From NCBI GenBank assembly GCA_021129875.1, contig JAJOKK010000114.1, positions 1-11,667 on the forward strand: a stretch of DNA of 11,667 nt, written 5' to 3'. The stretch is from Candidatus Bipolaricaulota bacterium (GTDB taxonomy: Bacteria; Bipolaricaulota; Bipolaricaulia; UBA7950; UBA9294). Under the pieces are notes generated by a model. The model had not been told where the DNA came from and made no database searches. It saw nothing but the letters and a program-made list of their open reading frames with translations. A program made the translations under genes and the position numbers. Below are positions 1 to 7,145 of this stretch, piece after piece (positions within the stretch are counted from its first letter, which is position 1; every line of letters begins with the position of its first letter).

Positions 1-20
1 GCGACCTCGGCGACCTCGGC
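1..20. repeat. Tandem repeat GCGACCTCG x2 at the window edge
   Basis: Two adjacent copies of the 9-mer GCGACCTCG are followed by a partial third (GCG). The array may continue to the left of the window. If the frame that ends at 119 is translated, the repeat encodes Asp-Leu-Gly units. Confidence 0.5.
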
Positions 21-119
21 GGTGAAAGCATTTACCCAATGCCATCATCGACAACAGCTAACAGTAATAGAGCATCAGGGAATCAGGTGGCACAGTACGC
101 GACAATGCCTGCTCAGTAG
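3..119 (+). CDS. Possible C-terminal end of an unidentified protein, cut by the window edge
   Basis: A frame open from the left edge to a TAG at 117-119 would encode about 38 residues ending in QYATMPAQ. It has no recognisable domain, and its first residues (DLGDLGG) come from a short tandem DNA repeat. If real, it runs convergently into the radical SAM gene and overlaps that gene's stop by 7 bp. Another plus-strand frame is also open here, so this is only a possibility; the missing upstream sequence would decide. Confidence 0.25.
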   Translation, partial: DLGDLGGESIYPMPSSTTANSNRASGNQVAQYATMPAQ

Positions 120-1987
120 TAGTACCAGATGCTCTCATAATCTTGCGGGTCTTCGCCACGGTGTTTCATCCTGGTCAGATACTCGGTGATCGAGGTATCG
201 ACATACTTCCACGGCTGCACCGGTGCGATCCCTTTCTCCCATGGATGGAAGAGGTAGACGCGTTCCCCGTTCTTCTGGATGGCGATCAAGCGCCGATCTT
301 GCGCGGATCGCAGGTAGGTTTTGCCCAGGCGCGGCACGTTGAAGACCGCCTCGTCGGTGCGGAAGATCCCGGGCAGAAGCCGCGCTTCTTCCTTGCTCTC
401 CTGGAGGATACGAGCAAGGGGGACCCGGTACTCGGCGTGCTCGCGCTTTCCTTTGGGGTAGAAAGTATAGTAGGGGTCCACTCCGGCTCGTTTCAGTGCG
501 ATGCGCGTTGCCGCGGTCTGCAATCGCCTGCTCGTCTCCAGTGTGAATACCTGCTGATTGTAGACGCTCACCCCTTGCCGGCGCAGTCTGCTGACCGCTG
601 CGGTCAGCTCCGGGGTGACCTCGGCTGAGCTTTCGATGTGCGTCACCACGCAAATGTTCCGCCGTCCCGGTTCGATATACTCGCCGAGGAGTTCGGCAAG
701 ATTGTCGGTGATGCGCATCGGCATCGTCACTGGGATCCGCGTCCCGATTCGAATGTTGATTACATGCGGTAGCGCGGCCAACCGTTGCAGCATGTATTTC
801 ACCATGCCGTCGCTGAGGATGAACGGATCTCCGCCGGTGATGAGAAGGTCGATGATCGAAGGATGCGCCTCTACCCAGTCCAGTGCCCGGTCTATCGCCG
901 CTTTTCCGGGCTGTGCAGGCGCGATCGCTGTACTGTTGATCTCCCAGTTCCGTTGGCAGTAGACGCATATCTGAGGACAGGTATCGACAACCTTCAGGAT
1001 CGCGATCCCGGCATAACGGCGGGTGATCAGATCGATCGGAGAGGTATCATGCTCCCCCATGAAATCGAAGCAGTGGGCGCGGTCCTCACGATGCTCGATC
1101 ATCTGCTCGACCGTCTGCATCGGAGGGATGACCTGCGATCTTACCTGTGCGTCCCCGGTCCGTGTTGCCGATTCGAAATCGAGAAGAGAGAGATAGTACG
1201 GTGTTATTGCCCAAGGAATTTGCCCGTTCACCGCAAGCTCAATTGCGCTTCGCTCCTGGTCTGTCAATAGGACCAGCTCATTGAGTGTTTTCAGCCCGGC
1301 AGGACCACTCAGGACATTGGCCGATTGCCATGCCTCGCACTGCCAGTCGTCGATCGTCGCTCCCAAATAATCCAAGATCCGTTCCCGGTTTTTCCGGCGG
1401 ACCGAGATCAACCCGGGGTCGAGCCCGCATTCGTAGCCGTCGATACGCTCGCGGACCAAAGACATCATGCCGTCAAGATAATCGGAGCGAGCCTCCCCGG
1501 CCCGGCGGCCGGAGATCTTCGTAAAGTTGCTGGAATCGCAACCTGCGGCCTTCATACGTCTTCCCAACCAACCGGTCGAGACTCCAGACCTTCCATTCAT
1601 CGCCTTGAACAGGTGCTCAAACTCGGAGAGGAACCCTCTGCTCACCTCGTAGTCGGCCCCCTCTTCCCGAGCCAACCGCCACAACAGGCTGAGCGTGCTG
1701 AATCCGGCGAGGCGTTCGTTGCTCGGTGATATAAGGTCCTTGCAGACCGAGATCGCCTCCAGGGCCGTAGAGACTTCCAGCACGGGAAAATCAGCCGTTC
1801 CCCCGTACCGATACTCCCACTCAAGCTCGGTAAGGTGTTCGATAAGCCGCTTCCGCGCGTCCTCCAAGCTTGCGCTGTCGCTCAGGATGCTGCAGATGGC
1901 AGGGTCTTCTGCCCACAGGCGGATTGAGGCAAGGCCAACCCCTCGGTGCGGAGCATGAATGGCTTCTGATCTCTCACTGGGCTGCAT
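113..1987 (-). CDS. KamA-family radical SAM aminomutase-like protein (lysine 2,3-aminomutase family)
   Basis: This 624-residue protein has the radical SAM [4Fe-4S] motif CPQICVYC (Cys337, Cys341, Cys344). After it come KamA-family landmarks: ITGGDPFILSD (about 383-393, like the SGGDPL-LSD SAM-binding segment) and RIGTRIPVTMPMRIT (about 413-427). A late lysine in VPRLGKTY (Lys556) is a candidate pyridoxal phosphate ligand. Family members shift an amino group from C2 to C3 of lysine, glutamate or arginine in the cytoplasm; the substrate here cannot be read from sequence. Characterised KamA proteins are nearer 400-470 residues. Here about 300 residues precede the catalytic part, predominantly soluble and helix-like with no motif I recognise. 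The ATG at 1987 is supported by an AAAGGAGG SD 8 nt upstream. The gene is transcribed alone behind its own consensus promoter. The family call is firm; the enzyme's exact reaction is open. Confidence 0.87.
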   Translation of the reverse strand: MQPSERSEAIHAPHRGVGLASIRLWAEDPAICSILSDSASLEDARKRLIEHLTELEWEYRYGGTADFPVLEVSTALEAISVCKDLISPSNERLAGFSTLSLLWRLAREEGADYEVSRGFLSEFEHLFKAMNGRSGVSTGWLGRRMKAAGCDSSNFTKISGRRAGEARSDYLDGMMSLVRERIDGYECGLDPGLISVRRKNRERILDYLGATIDDWQCEAWQSANVLSGPAGLKTLNELVLLTDQERSAIELAVNGQIPWAITPYYLSLLDFESATRTGDAQVRSQVIPPMQTVEQMIEHREDRAHCFDFMGEHDTSPIDLITRRYAGIAILKVVDTCPQICVYCQRNWEINSTAIAPAQPGKAAIDRALDWVEAHPSIIDLLITGGDPFILSDGMVKYMLQRLAALPHVINIRIGTRIPVTMPMRITDNLAELLGEYIEPGRRNICVVTHIESSAEVTPELTAAVSRLRRQGVSVYNQQVFTLETSRRLQTAATRIALKRAGVDPYYTFYPKGKREHAEYRVPLARILQESKEEARLLPGIFRTDEAVFNVPRLGKTYLRSAQDRRLIAIQKNGERVYLFHPWEKGIAPVQPWKYVDTSITEYLTRMKHRGEDPQDYESIWYYY

Positions 1988-2214
1988 AGAAAGATCCTCC
2001 TTTCACCTGTTGCTTGTCGCCTATCCACACCAGATAGAGCCTAAACACAGCATCACGATCCGACGCCTGTCTGGTCCGCCCGTCTTTTCTTTCAAGCTCT
2101 TTTGCAGGTTGGCTGATAAAGGGCAAGGTTGTAACTAAAGAAAGATTCTTACGGTGCTGATAGGGCTGCACCAACTTCAAGGCGCCACTAAAAGATATCC
2201 CGATAGTATCAGCC
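1988..2214 (-). promoter_or_regulatory. Long 5' leader of the KamA-like gene with alternative pairings
   Basis: If the promoter at 2221-2250 is used, transcription starts near 2214 and leaves about 225 nt before the ATG. The predicted 5' end, GGCUGAUA (2214-2207), can pair with UAUCAGCC (2118-2111, 8 bp) or with UAUCAGC (2162-2156, 7 bp). The second partner overlaps the 3' arm of a local hairpin, GGUGC/GCACC (2172-2168 with 2157-2153). These helices exclude one another, as expected in a switching leader. I do not recognise a known riboswitch class, T-box or attenuator, and no poly-U terminator is visible. A minus-strand frame from a TTG at 2180 to 1974 (68 codons) crosses the leader but has no SD and no recognisable product. 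Confidence 0.4.
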
Positions 2215-2220
2215 GTATTT

Positions 2221-2250
2221 ATTATACCCGTTTTCCGGTCAGGTTGTCAA
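2221..2250 (-). promoter_or_regulatory. Consensus sigma70 promoter for the KamA-like gene
   Basis: Read on the minus strand, a perfect TTGACA (2250-2245) is followed after 18 bp by a perfect TATAAT (2226-2221). It points to the radical SAM gene. The remainder of the gap, 2251-2394, between this promoter and the permease stop, shows only small GC-rich inverted repeats (for example GCGGC/GCCGC near 2370-2385) with no U-run; I see no other gene or clear terminator there. Confidence 0.8.
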
Positions 2251-2394
2251 TATTTATACTTCGCGTTCGACAGTTCGGAAAAGATGTGAGTGGCCGATTG
2301 ATCAGATCCGGTTTGGCGTAGCTAGCCGCACGGTCAGACAGGCGACGAATTACGAAGATGAACCCTGTGTGCGGCACAGCCGCGCGCGAAGGGC

Positions 2395-3588
2395 TCAGCT
2401 GCGAAAGAGGACTGCTTCGCGCTTGAACAGGTAAATCGAGGCGGCGATCAACAGCCCTCCGCAGAAGACGTTTGCTACCAGGGTGTAGAGCAGGTGCATC
2501 AAGTGTAGGTCTCCGACGATGATCTCCTGTAAGGCATGGAGCGCGTTCGCCACCGGGATCAGGAAGCGTGCTCCCTCAAAGGTGACCCCCCCGGTCATCG
2601 CGACTAGGCCGACAAGGACGATCACCATGTAGATCGGCATGAGGTAGGTGCTCGCCTCTTTCTGGTTGCGGGCGAAGCTCCCTACGATCACCACGAGTGC
2701 GGACAGGATAACCGCTAGAGGAATGAGCACAGCGAGCATCCAGCCAAATGCGGGTAGGCTGAGCGTAAATGCCGCCTCGGCCCCGGCCGGGATGAGCCCG
2801 TCCCCGAAGAAGCGAACCCCGATAAGCAGCCCGACAGCCGATAGGAACGAGGAGACGAGCGAGACGGCGAGGACGGTGAAGAACTTGCCCAGAACTATCT
2901 CGGTGCGTGAGAGCTGGCTGACGAGCAGGGTAGCGATCGTGCCACGTTCCTTCTCGCCGGCGGTGATCTCCGCCCCAAGGCCCATCGCCCCGGTGAGGAT
3001 TGCCAGGATCATGAAGTATGGTAACAGACGGCTCAAGATCATCCGCCCGACCAGTTCACCTGTTGCAACATTCTCCACGCTGACGCGAAGGGGAGGGGTG
3101 AGATCGTCGTAATCAATGCCCAACAGATCGAGTCTGTCGCGGAGTACCGCGCTCAGATAACCCTGCAGGAAACGACGCACCCGCCCGACAGCGATCGCTG
3201 CAACCGTGTCTGTCTTATCGTAGTAAAGGCCGATCACCAGACCGAGCCCCGGCCCACCCGACTCCCTGTCGACCGTCATCATCACCTGGCCGAAGCCGGC
3301 CTTCAGATCGGCTCGACCTTGCTCCTCATCCGGCTGATAGAGGGCATGGAAGGTGTGGTCGGCGCGCAGGTGTTCATGGAAGGTCTCATCCTGAACCCGG
3401 TCGACGATTATCACCGTGGGGATGAACGCCTCGATGCGCAGCTCTTCTGTCGCTGCGAAGTGGCTCATCACCGCTAAGATGAGGGGGTAGAAGATGAGAG
3501 GGAAGAAGACGGTCAGGATCAGCGTACGCCGATCCCGCACCGCACCGATAGTCTCCTTTACGAAGAGTAGACGAATATTCTTCCACAT
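2395..3588 (-). CDS. ABC-2 type transporter permease, NatB-like
   Basis: This 397-residue integral membrane protein opens with the NatB-type segment RDRRTLILTVFFPLIFYPLIL (18-38). TM1 lies in this segment (about 22-42). A large extracytoplasmic domain (about 43-185) follows, then five more hydrophobic segments near 188-206, 236-260, 282-305, 316-335 and 366-388. GEKERGTIATLL (211-222) matches the conserved cytoplasmic segment of the ABC-2 permeases that couples to the ATPase. The start at 3588 has a weak AGGACGG SD. The gene begins 11 bp after the stop of the NosD-like gene, and the NatA-like ATPase is just upstream of that, so the three probably form one transporter. NatAB exports Na+ in Bacillus, but the family is broad and the substrate here is unknown. 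TM positions are read by eye. Confidence 0.85.
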   Translation of the reverse strand: MWKNIRLLFVKETIGAVRDRRTLILTVFFPLIFYPLILAVMSHFAATEELRIEAFIPTVIIVDRVQDETFHEHLRADHTFHALYQPDEEQGRADLKAGFGQVMMTVDRESGGPGLGLVIGLYYDKTDTVAAIAVGRVRRFLQGYLSAVLRDRLDLLGIDYDDLTPPLRVSVENVATGELVGRMILSRLLPYFMILAILTGAMGLGAEITAGEKERGTIATLLVSQLSRTEIVLGKFFTVLAVSLVSSFLSAVGLLIGVRFFGDGLIPAGAEAAFTLSLPAFGWMLAVLIPLAVILSALVVIVGSFARNQKEASTYLMPIYMVIVLVGLVAMTGGVTFEGARFLIPVANALHALQEIIVGDLHLMHLLYTLVANVFCGGLLIAASIYLFKREAVLFRS

Positions 3589-3599
3589 AGCAGACCGTC

Positions 3600-4988
3600 C
3601 TAACTACCAGACCGCTGCGAAGGGGTCTGGACCGGACGCTCCACAACCGGCGGGAGAGTCGTATCATTCAACCCGGACGCCTGGTCCTCAACAGTACCCA
3701 CCTGCTCCGCTGGGGTCATATGCCCTGCATCCCCGGGAAGATGACGTACCCCGCGCGTAGCCGGAGGCGTATTGTCCTTGAACACAGTGATCGAGTGTAC
3801 GGCCTCTGTGTTGCCAGAGGCGTTCCGGCTGAAGAAGCTGATTACGCGTGGGCCATCGGGCCCGACAATAGTGAACGGGCTGGTGTAGCGCCGCCAGCGG
3901 CCGCCATCGATCGCATAGTACGTCGCCGTCTCCCCGTAGGTTGAGAAGGAGAGAAGCTCAAGCGTGATTTCGGTATTGGAAGTGATCCACTGCCCGATCT
4001 CGTCCAGGTAATTAGGGTAGCCGAATAAGATCGCCGTCTGTGGCGGGTTGTTGTCGAGGAGGAAAGCGAGGGCAGTCACCGCCTCAACATTCCCTAGTCT
4101 ATCGACCCCGTAGAACGCAACCGTGCGCGGCCCGTCCGGCCCGCTCAGGGTGAACGGTCCGGTGTACTCCCGCCACGCCCCCCCGTCGATCGAGTAGAGA
4201 ATCTTTGCCAGACCTATTCCGGGGTCGCGCCCTTCCAGGACGATCGGTGTCTCTGATGTGATCACGAACATCCCGCAGGGAGAGACAGTCAGCCCGGCGA
4301 AATCCGGACCAACCGGAAAGATCTGTTTCCACGCGACCGGCGGGACGATGAGCGGGTAGCGATCGCGGAGGGGGTGGTGAGCACGATCGCCCACCCCATC
4401 ATGATCGAGATCGACGCCCTCATAGTCGCTCCAGTAGTTTCCTCTGCCGCCGTAGTGCCACGTGTTCCACTGCGCAGGATCGTGACCGTTCAACCCGTTA
4501 TCGATGAAGCTGTTACCGTATATCGTATTCCCCCGTGACCCGATCGCCATCACCACCCCAAAGTGGTTATAGGCCACTACGTTGCCCGTGATAATGTTCG
4601 TGTGAGAGTTTATCAGATGTATGCCGATATCGCTCAGCGTAAGCCGGTTCTCTTCGATCCGGCCGTTTCTCACCGTGCTTAACCGGATCGCCGCCCCGCC
4701 GGCTAGCTTGATCACGCACCGGCGGATGATGAAGTGACGCGTGGTATTGGAAATGTAGATCCCATAAGCGGCATTTGTCATATCGATCTGCCAACCTTCG
4801 ATGATGTACGGATCAGCAGCGCTCCCGCTTCCTGCAACGACCCCGTTCTCGCGGGTGAATCCGTCATTACCGAAGATGTAGATCGGTTCGCGGGTCCCCC
4901 ACCAGACAAACCCGTCTCCTGTCTGCCCGCCCACCAGGACGACCGATAGTATGACTATCGCCATAACCGCCACGACCTTCCTAGCCAT
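3600..4988 (-). CDS. Secreted NosD-like right-handed beta-helix protein with two OmpL47-like repeats
   Basis: The 462-residue product starts with an export signal (MARKVVAVMAIVILSVVLVG, 1-20). Residues about 45-165 are short parallel beta-helix rungs with turns such as GIYISN, GIHLINS and GNTIYGNSF, the NosD/carbohydrate-binding pattern. The helix ends in NosD-type GRGNYWSDYEG (181-191) and an Asp-rich DLDHDGVGD (193-201), which may bind a metal ion. Two similar domains follow (about 244-315 and 337-408), each with Y-IDGG-WR-YT-PFT--GPDGPR and a conserved GN-EAV, like OmpL47-type beta-sandwich repeats. The Pro/Thr-rich tail (about 410-462) has no membrane anchor. The start is fixed by AAGGAGGG 5 nt upstream. 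It lies between the ABC ATPase gene (69-bp gap) and the permease gene (11-bp gap), which suggests an extracytoplasmic subunit of that transporter. Ligand unknown. Confidence 0.8.
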   Translation of the reverse strand: MARKVVAVMAIVILSVVLVGGQTGDGFVWWGTREPIYIFGNDGFTRENGVVAGSGSAADPYIIEGWQIDMTNAAYGIYISNTTRHFIIRRCVIKLAGGAAIRLSTVRNGRIEENRLTLSDIGIHLINSHTNIITGNVVAYNHFGVVMAIGSRGNTIYGNSFIDNGLNGHDPAQWNTWHYGGRGNYWSDYEGVDLDHDGVGDRAHHPLRDRYPLIVPPVAWKQIFPVGPDFAGLTVSPCGMFVITSETPIVLEGRDPGIGLAKILYSIDGGAWREYTGPFTLSGPDGPRTVAFYGVDRLGNVEAVTALAFLLDNNPPQTAILFGYPNYLDEIGQWITSNTEITLELLSFSTYGETATYYAIDGGRWRRYTSPFTIVGPDGPRVISFFSRNASGNTEAVHSITVFKDNTPPATRGVRHLPGDAGHMTPAEQVGTVEDQASGLNDTTLPPVVERPVQTPSQRSGS

Positions 4989-4993
4989 CTCGT

Positions 4994-5001
4994 CCCTCCT
5001 T
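4994..5001 (-). promoter_or_regulatory. Strong ribosome binding site of the NosD-like gene
   Basis: AAGGAGGG lies 5 nt before the ATG at 4988. It is the strongest SD in this operon, so the secreted subunit may be translated at a higher rate than the ATPase before it. The 69-bp gap shows no convincing promoter. Confidence 0.7.
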
Positions 5002-5057
5002 AAAGATCGATCCTACATATTGTTCAGGATACCACGTTCTCACAACAAAGGAAAGGA

Positions 5058-5837
5058 TCACCCTGAGCGTGGCGCCGCCACAGCGGCGAAGAAGACCTCC
5101 TCAAGGTCCTCTCCGGCGAACTGCTCCTTCAATTCATCAAGTGTCCCCAACGCACACAGACGGCCGCGGTAGAGGATTCCGATCCGGTCGCACAGCTTCT
5201 CCGCCACCCGCATGATATGGGTCGAGAGGAGGATTGCCCGCCCCGCCCCGCGGAAGAGACGGACCGATTCGACCACAGCCTTTGCCGCCATCACATCGAG
5301 ACCGAACGTCGGCTCGTCAAAGATGAGGACCGGAGGGTCGTGAATGATGCTCCGCGCCAAAGAGAGCTTCTGCTTCTCCCCGGTGGAGAAGGTCCCCACT
5401 CGCCGATCGGCGAGCCTGTTCAGCTCCAGCAGCTCAAAGATTTCATCGGTGCGTTGCTCGATCTTCTCAGCGGTCATTCGGTTGATCCGCCCGAAGAAGC
5501 GGAGCGTCTCCCGCGCGGTGAACCGATCGTACAGTCCAGTCTCAGTGGCGAGAAAGCCAATCTGCTCCCGCACCTTCCCCGGCGAGTTCTTCGTATCGAA
5601 CGAGGCGATCATCGCCTGTCCCGAGGTCGGGGTGAGAATAGTAGCGAGCATGCGCAAAGCCGTTGTCTTCCCGGCCCCGTTCGGCCCAAGGAGGCCGAAG
5701 ATCTCCCCTGCCCGACAGGAAAACGAGAGGCCGTCGACCGCGCGTACCTCTCCTTTTCGCGAGGGGAAGACCTTGACAAGATCGTGGGCCTCGATCAGCG
5801 TATCTGCCGTTGCCGTACCATCGATTGCCGTGCTCAT
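5058..5837 (-). CDS. ABC transporter ATP-binding protein, NatA-like
   Basis: This 259-residue cytoplasmic ATPase should power the NatB-like permease encoded two genes downstream. It shows Walker A GPNGAGKT (51-58), the NatA-type signature STGEKQK (151-157) in place of LSGGQ, Walker B VLIFDEP (170-176) with its catalytic Glu, a D-loop GLD and an H-loop His207 in LLSTHIM. The Q-loop region reads FLATETGLYDR, without a glutamine at the usual place; I recall similar variants in NatA-type ATPases. The frame is open further upstream inside serS, but MSTAIDG at 5837 is the right start: its ATG overlaps the serS TGA (ATGA), a GGAG lies at suitable spacing, and the upstream residues are low-complexity shadow translation. 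The overlap suggests translational coupling to serS. Family call is secure; transported substrate unknown. Confidence 0.9.
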   Translation of the reverse strand: MSTAIDGTATADTLIEAHDLVKVFPSRKGEVRAVDGLSFSCRAGEIFGLLGPNGAGKTTALRMLATILTPTSGQAMIASFDTKNSPGKVREQIGFLATETGLYDRFTARETLRFFGRINRMTAEKIEQRTDEIFELLELNRLADRRVGTFSTGEKQKLSLARSIIHDPPVLIFDEPTFGLDVMAAKAVVESVRLFRGAGRAILLSTHIMRVAEKLCDRIGILYRGRLCALGTLDELKEQFAGEDLEEVFFAAVAAPRSG

Positions 5838-7093
5838 AAGAACTCCGCGCCGACCATCTCCTGCAGTACCTGCGGGATCTGCACCCGTCCGTCCGCAGTC
5901 TGGTTGTTCTCGAGGATTGCGGCCATGAGCCGTGTGGTGGCCAGGCCCGACCCGTTCAGGGTATGAACGTGGAGCGGCTTCTCCCCCGGTCCCGGACGGT
6001 AGCGTATCTTCCCCCGCCGTGCCTGAAAATCTTCGCAGTTGCTGCACGAGGAGACCTCATAGTAACGCCCTTGCCCTGGGAGGTAGACCTCGATATCGAC
6101 CGTCTTTGCCGCCTGCTGGGCAAGGTCTTCCGTTGGGAGGAGGGCGACCCGGTAGTGGATCCCAAGCACCTGCAGCACCCCTTCCGCATCGGCGATCAGC
6201 CGGTCGAGCTCCTCGTAAGAAGTGTCCGCTGCAGCGAACTTAAACATCTCTACTTTATTGAATTGATGTACACGGATCAGCCCCCGTTCCTCCTCCCCGT
6301 AAGTCCCGGCCTCGCGGCGGAAACACGGGGTGTACGCGACGTAATCCTTCGGCAGGTCCTCAGCATTAAGGATCTCCCCCCGGTGGAGGTTGGCGAGCAG
6401 ACTCTCCGCAGTCGGATTCAGGTAGAGGTTATCCTTCTCGATCAGATAGAGGTCATCGGCGAATTTTGGGAGCTGCGATGAGACATAGAAGCTCTCGGCG
6501 TTCGCCAGGAACGGGGGAAAGACCGGGGTATAGCCGTTTGCCGCGTGATGGAAGAACATGAACTGGATCAGGGCCATCTCCAAGCGCGCCCCCAGTCCCA
6601 CGTACATTGGGAACCGTGTTCCAGCGATCATTGCAGCGCGACGGAAGTCGAGGATCCCTTTCTCTTCACCGACCTCCAGGTGGTGCTTCACCGTAAAGTC
6701 GGGATTCGGCCGCTCTCCGGCGGTGCGCAGGATGACCTTCTCCTCCTTCACCCCGACCGGGACGGAGTGGTGCGGTAGGTTCGGGAGAACGACGAGCAGC
6801 CGATCGATCCGCGCTGCAGTCTCCCTCAATTCATCGTCGAGTGAATCAATCCTTGCCGAGACCGCTGCCAAGGAAGAGAGGAGCTGAGAGGTGTCCTTCC
6901 CCTCTTTTTTGTATTGTCCCACCATCTGCGATCCCTCGTTCCGCTCCGCCTTGAGGGCCTCAACCTCCCGAATCAGTTCCAAGCGCCGCTTGTCGAGCTT
7001 TACGATCTCCCCTAGATCGATCGCCGGCTCCCTTGTGCGCAGCTGCTGTTCAATCCCTTGCGGGTCTTCCCGAAGTCTATGAATATCAAGCAT
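5834..7093 (-). CDS. serS: Seryl-tRNA synthetase
   Basis: This class II aminoacyl-tRNA synthetase charges tRNA-Ser (and tRNA-Sec) with serine in the cytoplasm. At 419 residues it has the normal bacterial length. Residues about 30-100 form the N-terminal antiparallel coiled coil that grips the long variable arm of tRNA-Ser. Motif 2 spans 258-284 (FRREAGTYGEEERGLIR then HQFNKVEMF). The segment TVDIEVYLPGQGRYYEVSSC (331-350) belongs to the active site. Motif 3 spans about 379-396, starting LNGSGLATTR. TAE at 228-230 is the ATP/serine-site triad. The ATG at 7093 has a GGGAGG SD 9 nt upstream and a plausible promoter. serS leads the run into the NatA/NosD/NatB genes and shares 4 bp with the ATPase gene. 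It is divergent from an RNase Z-like gene 52 bp away. Nothing is abnormal in the sequence. Confidence 0.96.
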   Translation of the reverse strand: MLDIHRLREDPQGIEQQLRTREPAIDLGEIVKLDKRRLELIREVEALKAERNEGSQMVGQYKKEGKDTSQLLSSLAAVSARIDSLDDELRETAARIDRLLVVLPNLPHHSVPVGVKEEKVILRTAGERPNPDFTVKHHLEVGEEKGILDFRRAAMIAGTRFPMYVGLGARLEMALIQFMFFHHAANGYTPVFPPFLANAESFYVSSQLPKFADDLYLIEKDNLYLNPTAESLLANLHRGEILNAEDLPKDYVAYTPCFRREAGTYGEEERGLIRVHQFNKVEMFKFAAADTSYEELDRLIADAEGVLQVLGIHYRVALLPTEDLAQQAAKTVDIEVYLPGQGRYYEVSSCSNCEDFQARRGKIRYRPGPGEKPLHVHTLNGSGLATTRLMAAILENNQTADGRVQIPQVLQEMVGAEFL

Positions 7094-7115
7094 CTATTCT
7101 CGCCTCCCTCACTAA

Positions 7116-7144
7116 ATTCTAGAGGAAGGAACGGGTGAGGGCAA
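7116..7144 (-). promoter_or_regulatory. Probable serS promoter
   Basis: On the minus strand, TTGCCC (7144-7139) and TAGAAT (7121-7116) are 17 bp apart, a fair sigma70 match (4/6 and 5/6). Transcription would begin near 7109, just ahead of the GGGAGG SD at 7108-7103, giving a very short leader. The element fills most of the 52-bp divergent gap and its -35 box ends next to the first candidate start codon of the RNase Z-like gene. Confidence 0.5.
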
Positions 7145-7145
7145 C

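Noticed and set aside
135..1958. Several long open frames on either strand opposite or inside the radical SAM gene
   Set aside because: They are GC-driven shadow frames with Arg/Pro/Ser-rich translations. The 624-residue frame carries all the family motifs.
1974..2180. Minus-strand frame of 68 codons across the leader of the KamA-like gene, ending just inside that gene
   Set aside because: It starts at a TTG with no SD, has no recognisable similarity, and is short enough to be open by chance. It is mentioned under the leader but not called as a gene.
2340..2394. Intrinsic terminator after the NatB-like gene
   Set aside because: Short GC-rich inverted repeats exist after the stop, but the stems are about 5 bp and no U-run follows.
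5838..6047. N-terminal extension of the NatA-like ATPase into serS
   Set aside because: The 70 extra residues are a shadow of serS with no ABC features, whereas the ATG at 5837 overlaps the serS stop and starts a normal-length ATPase.
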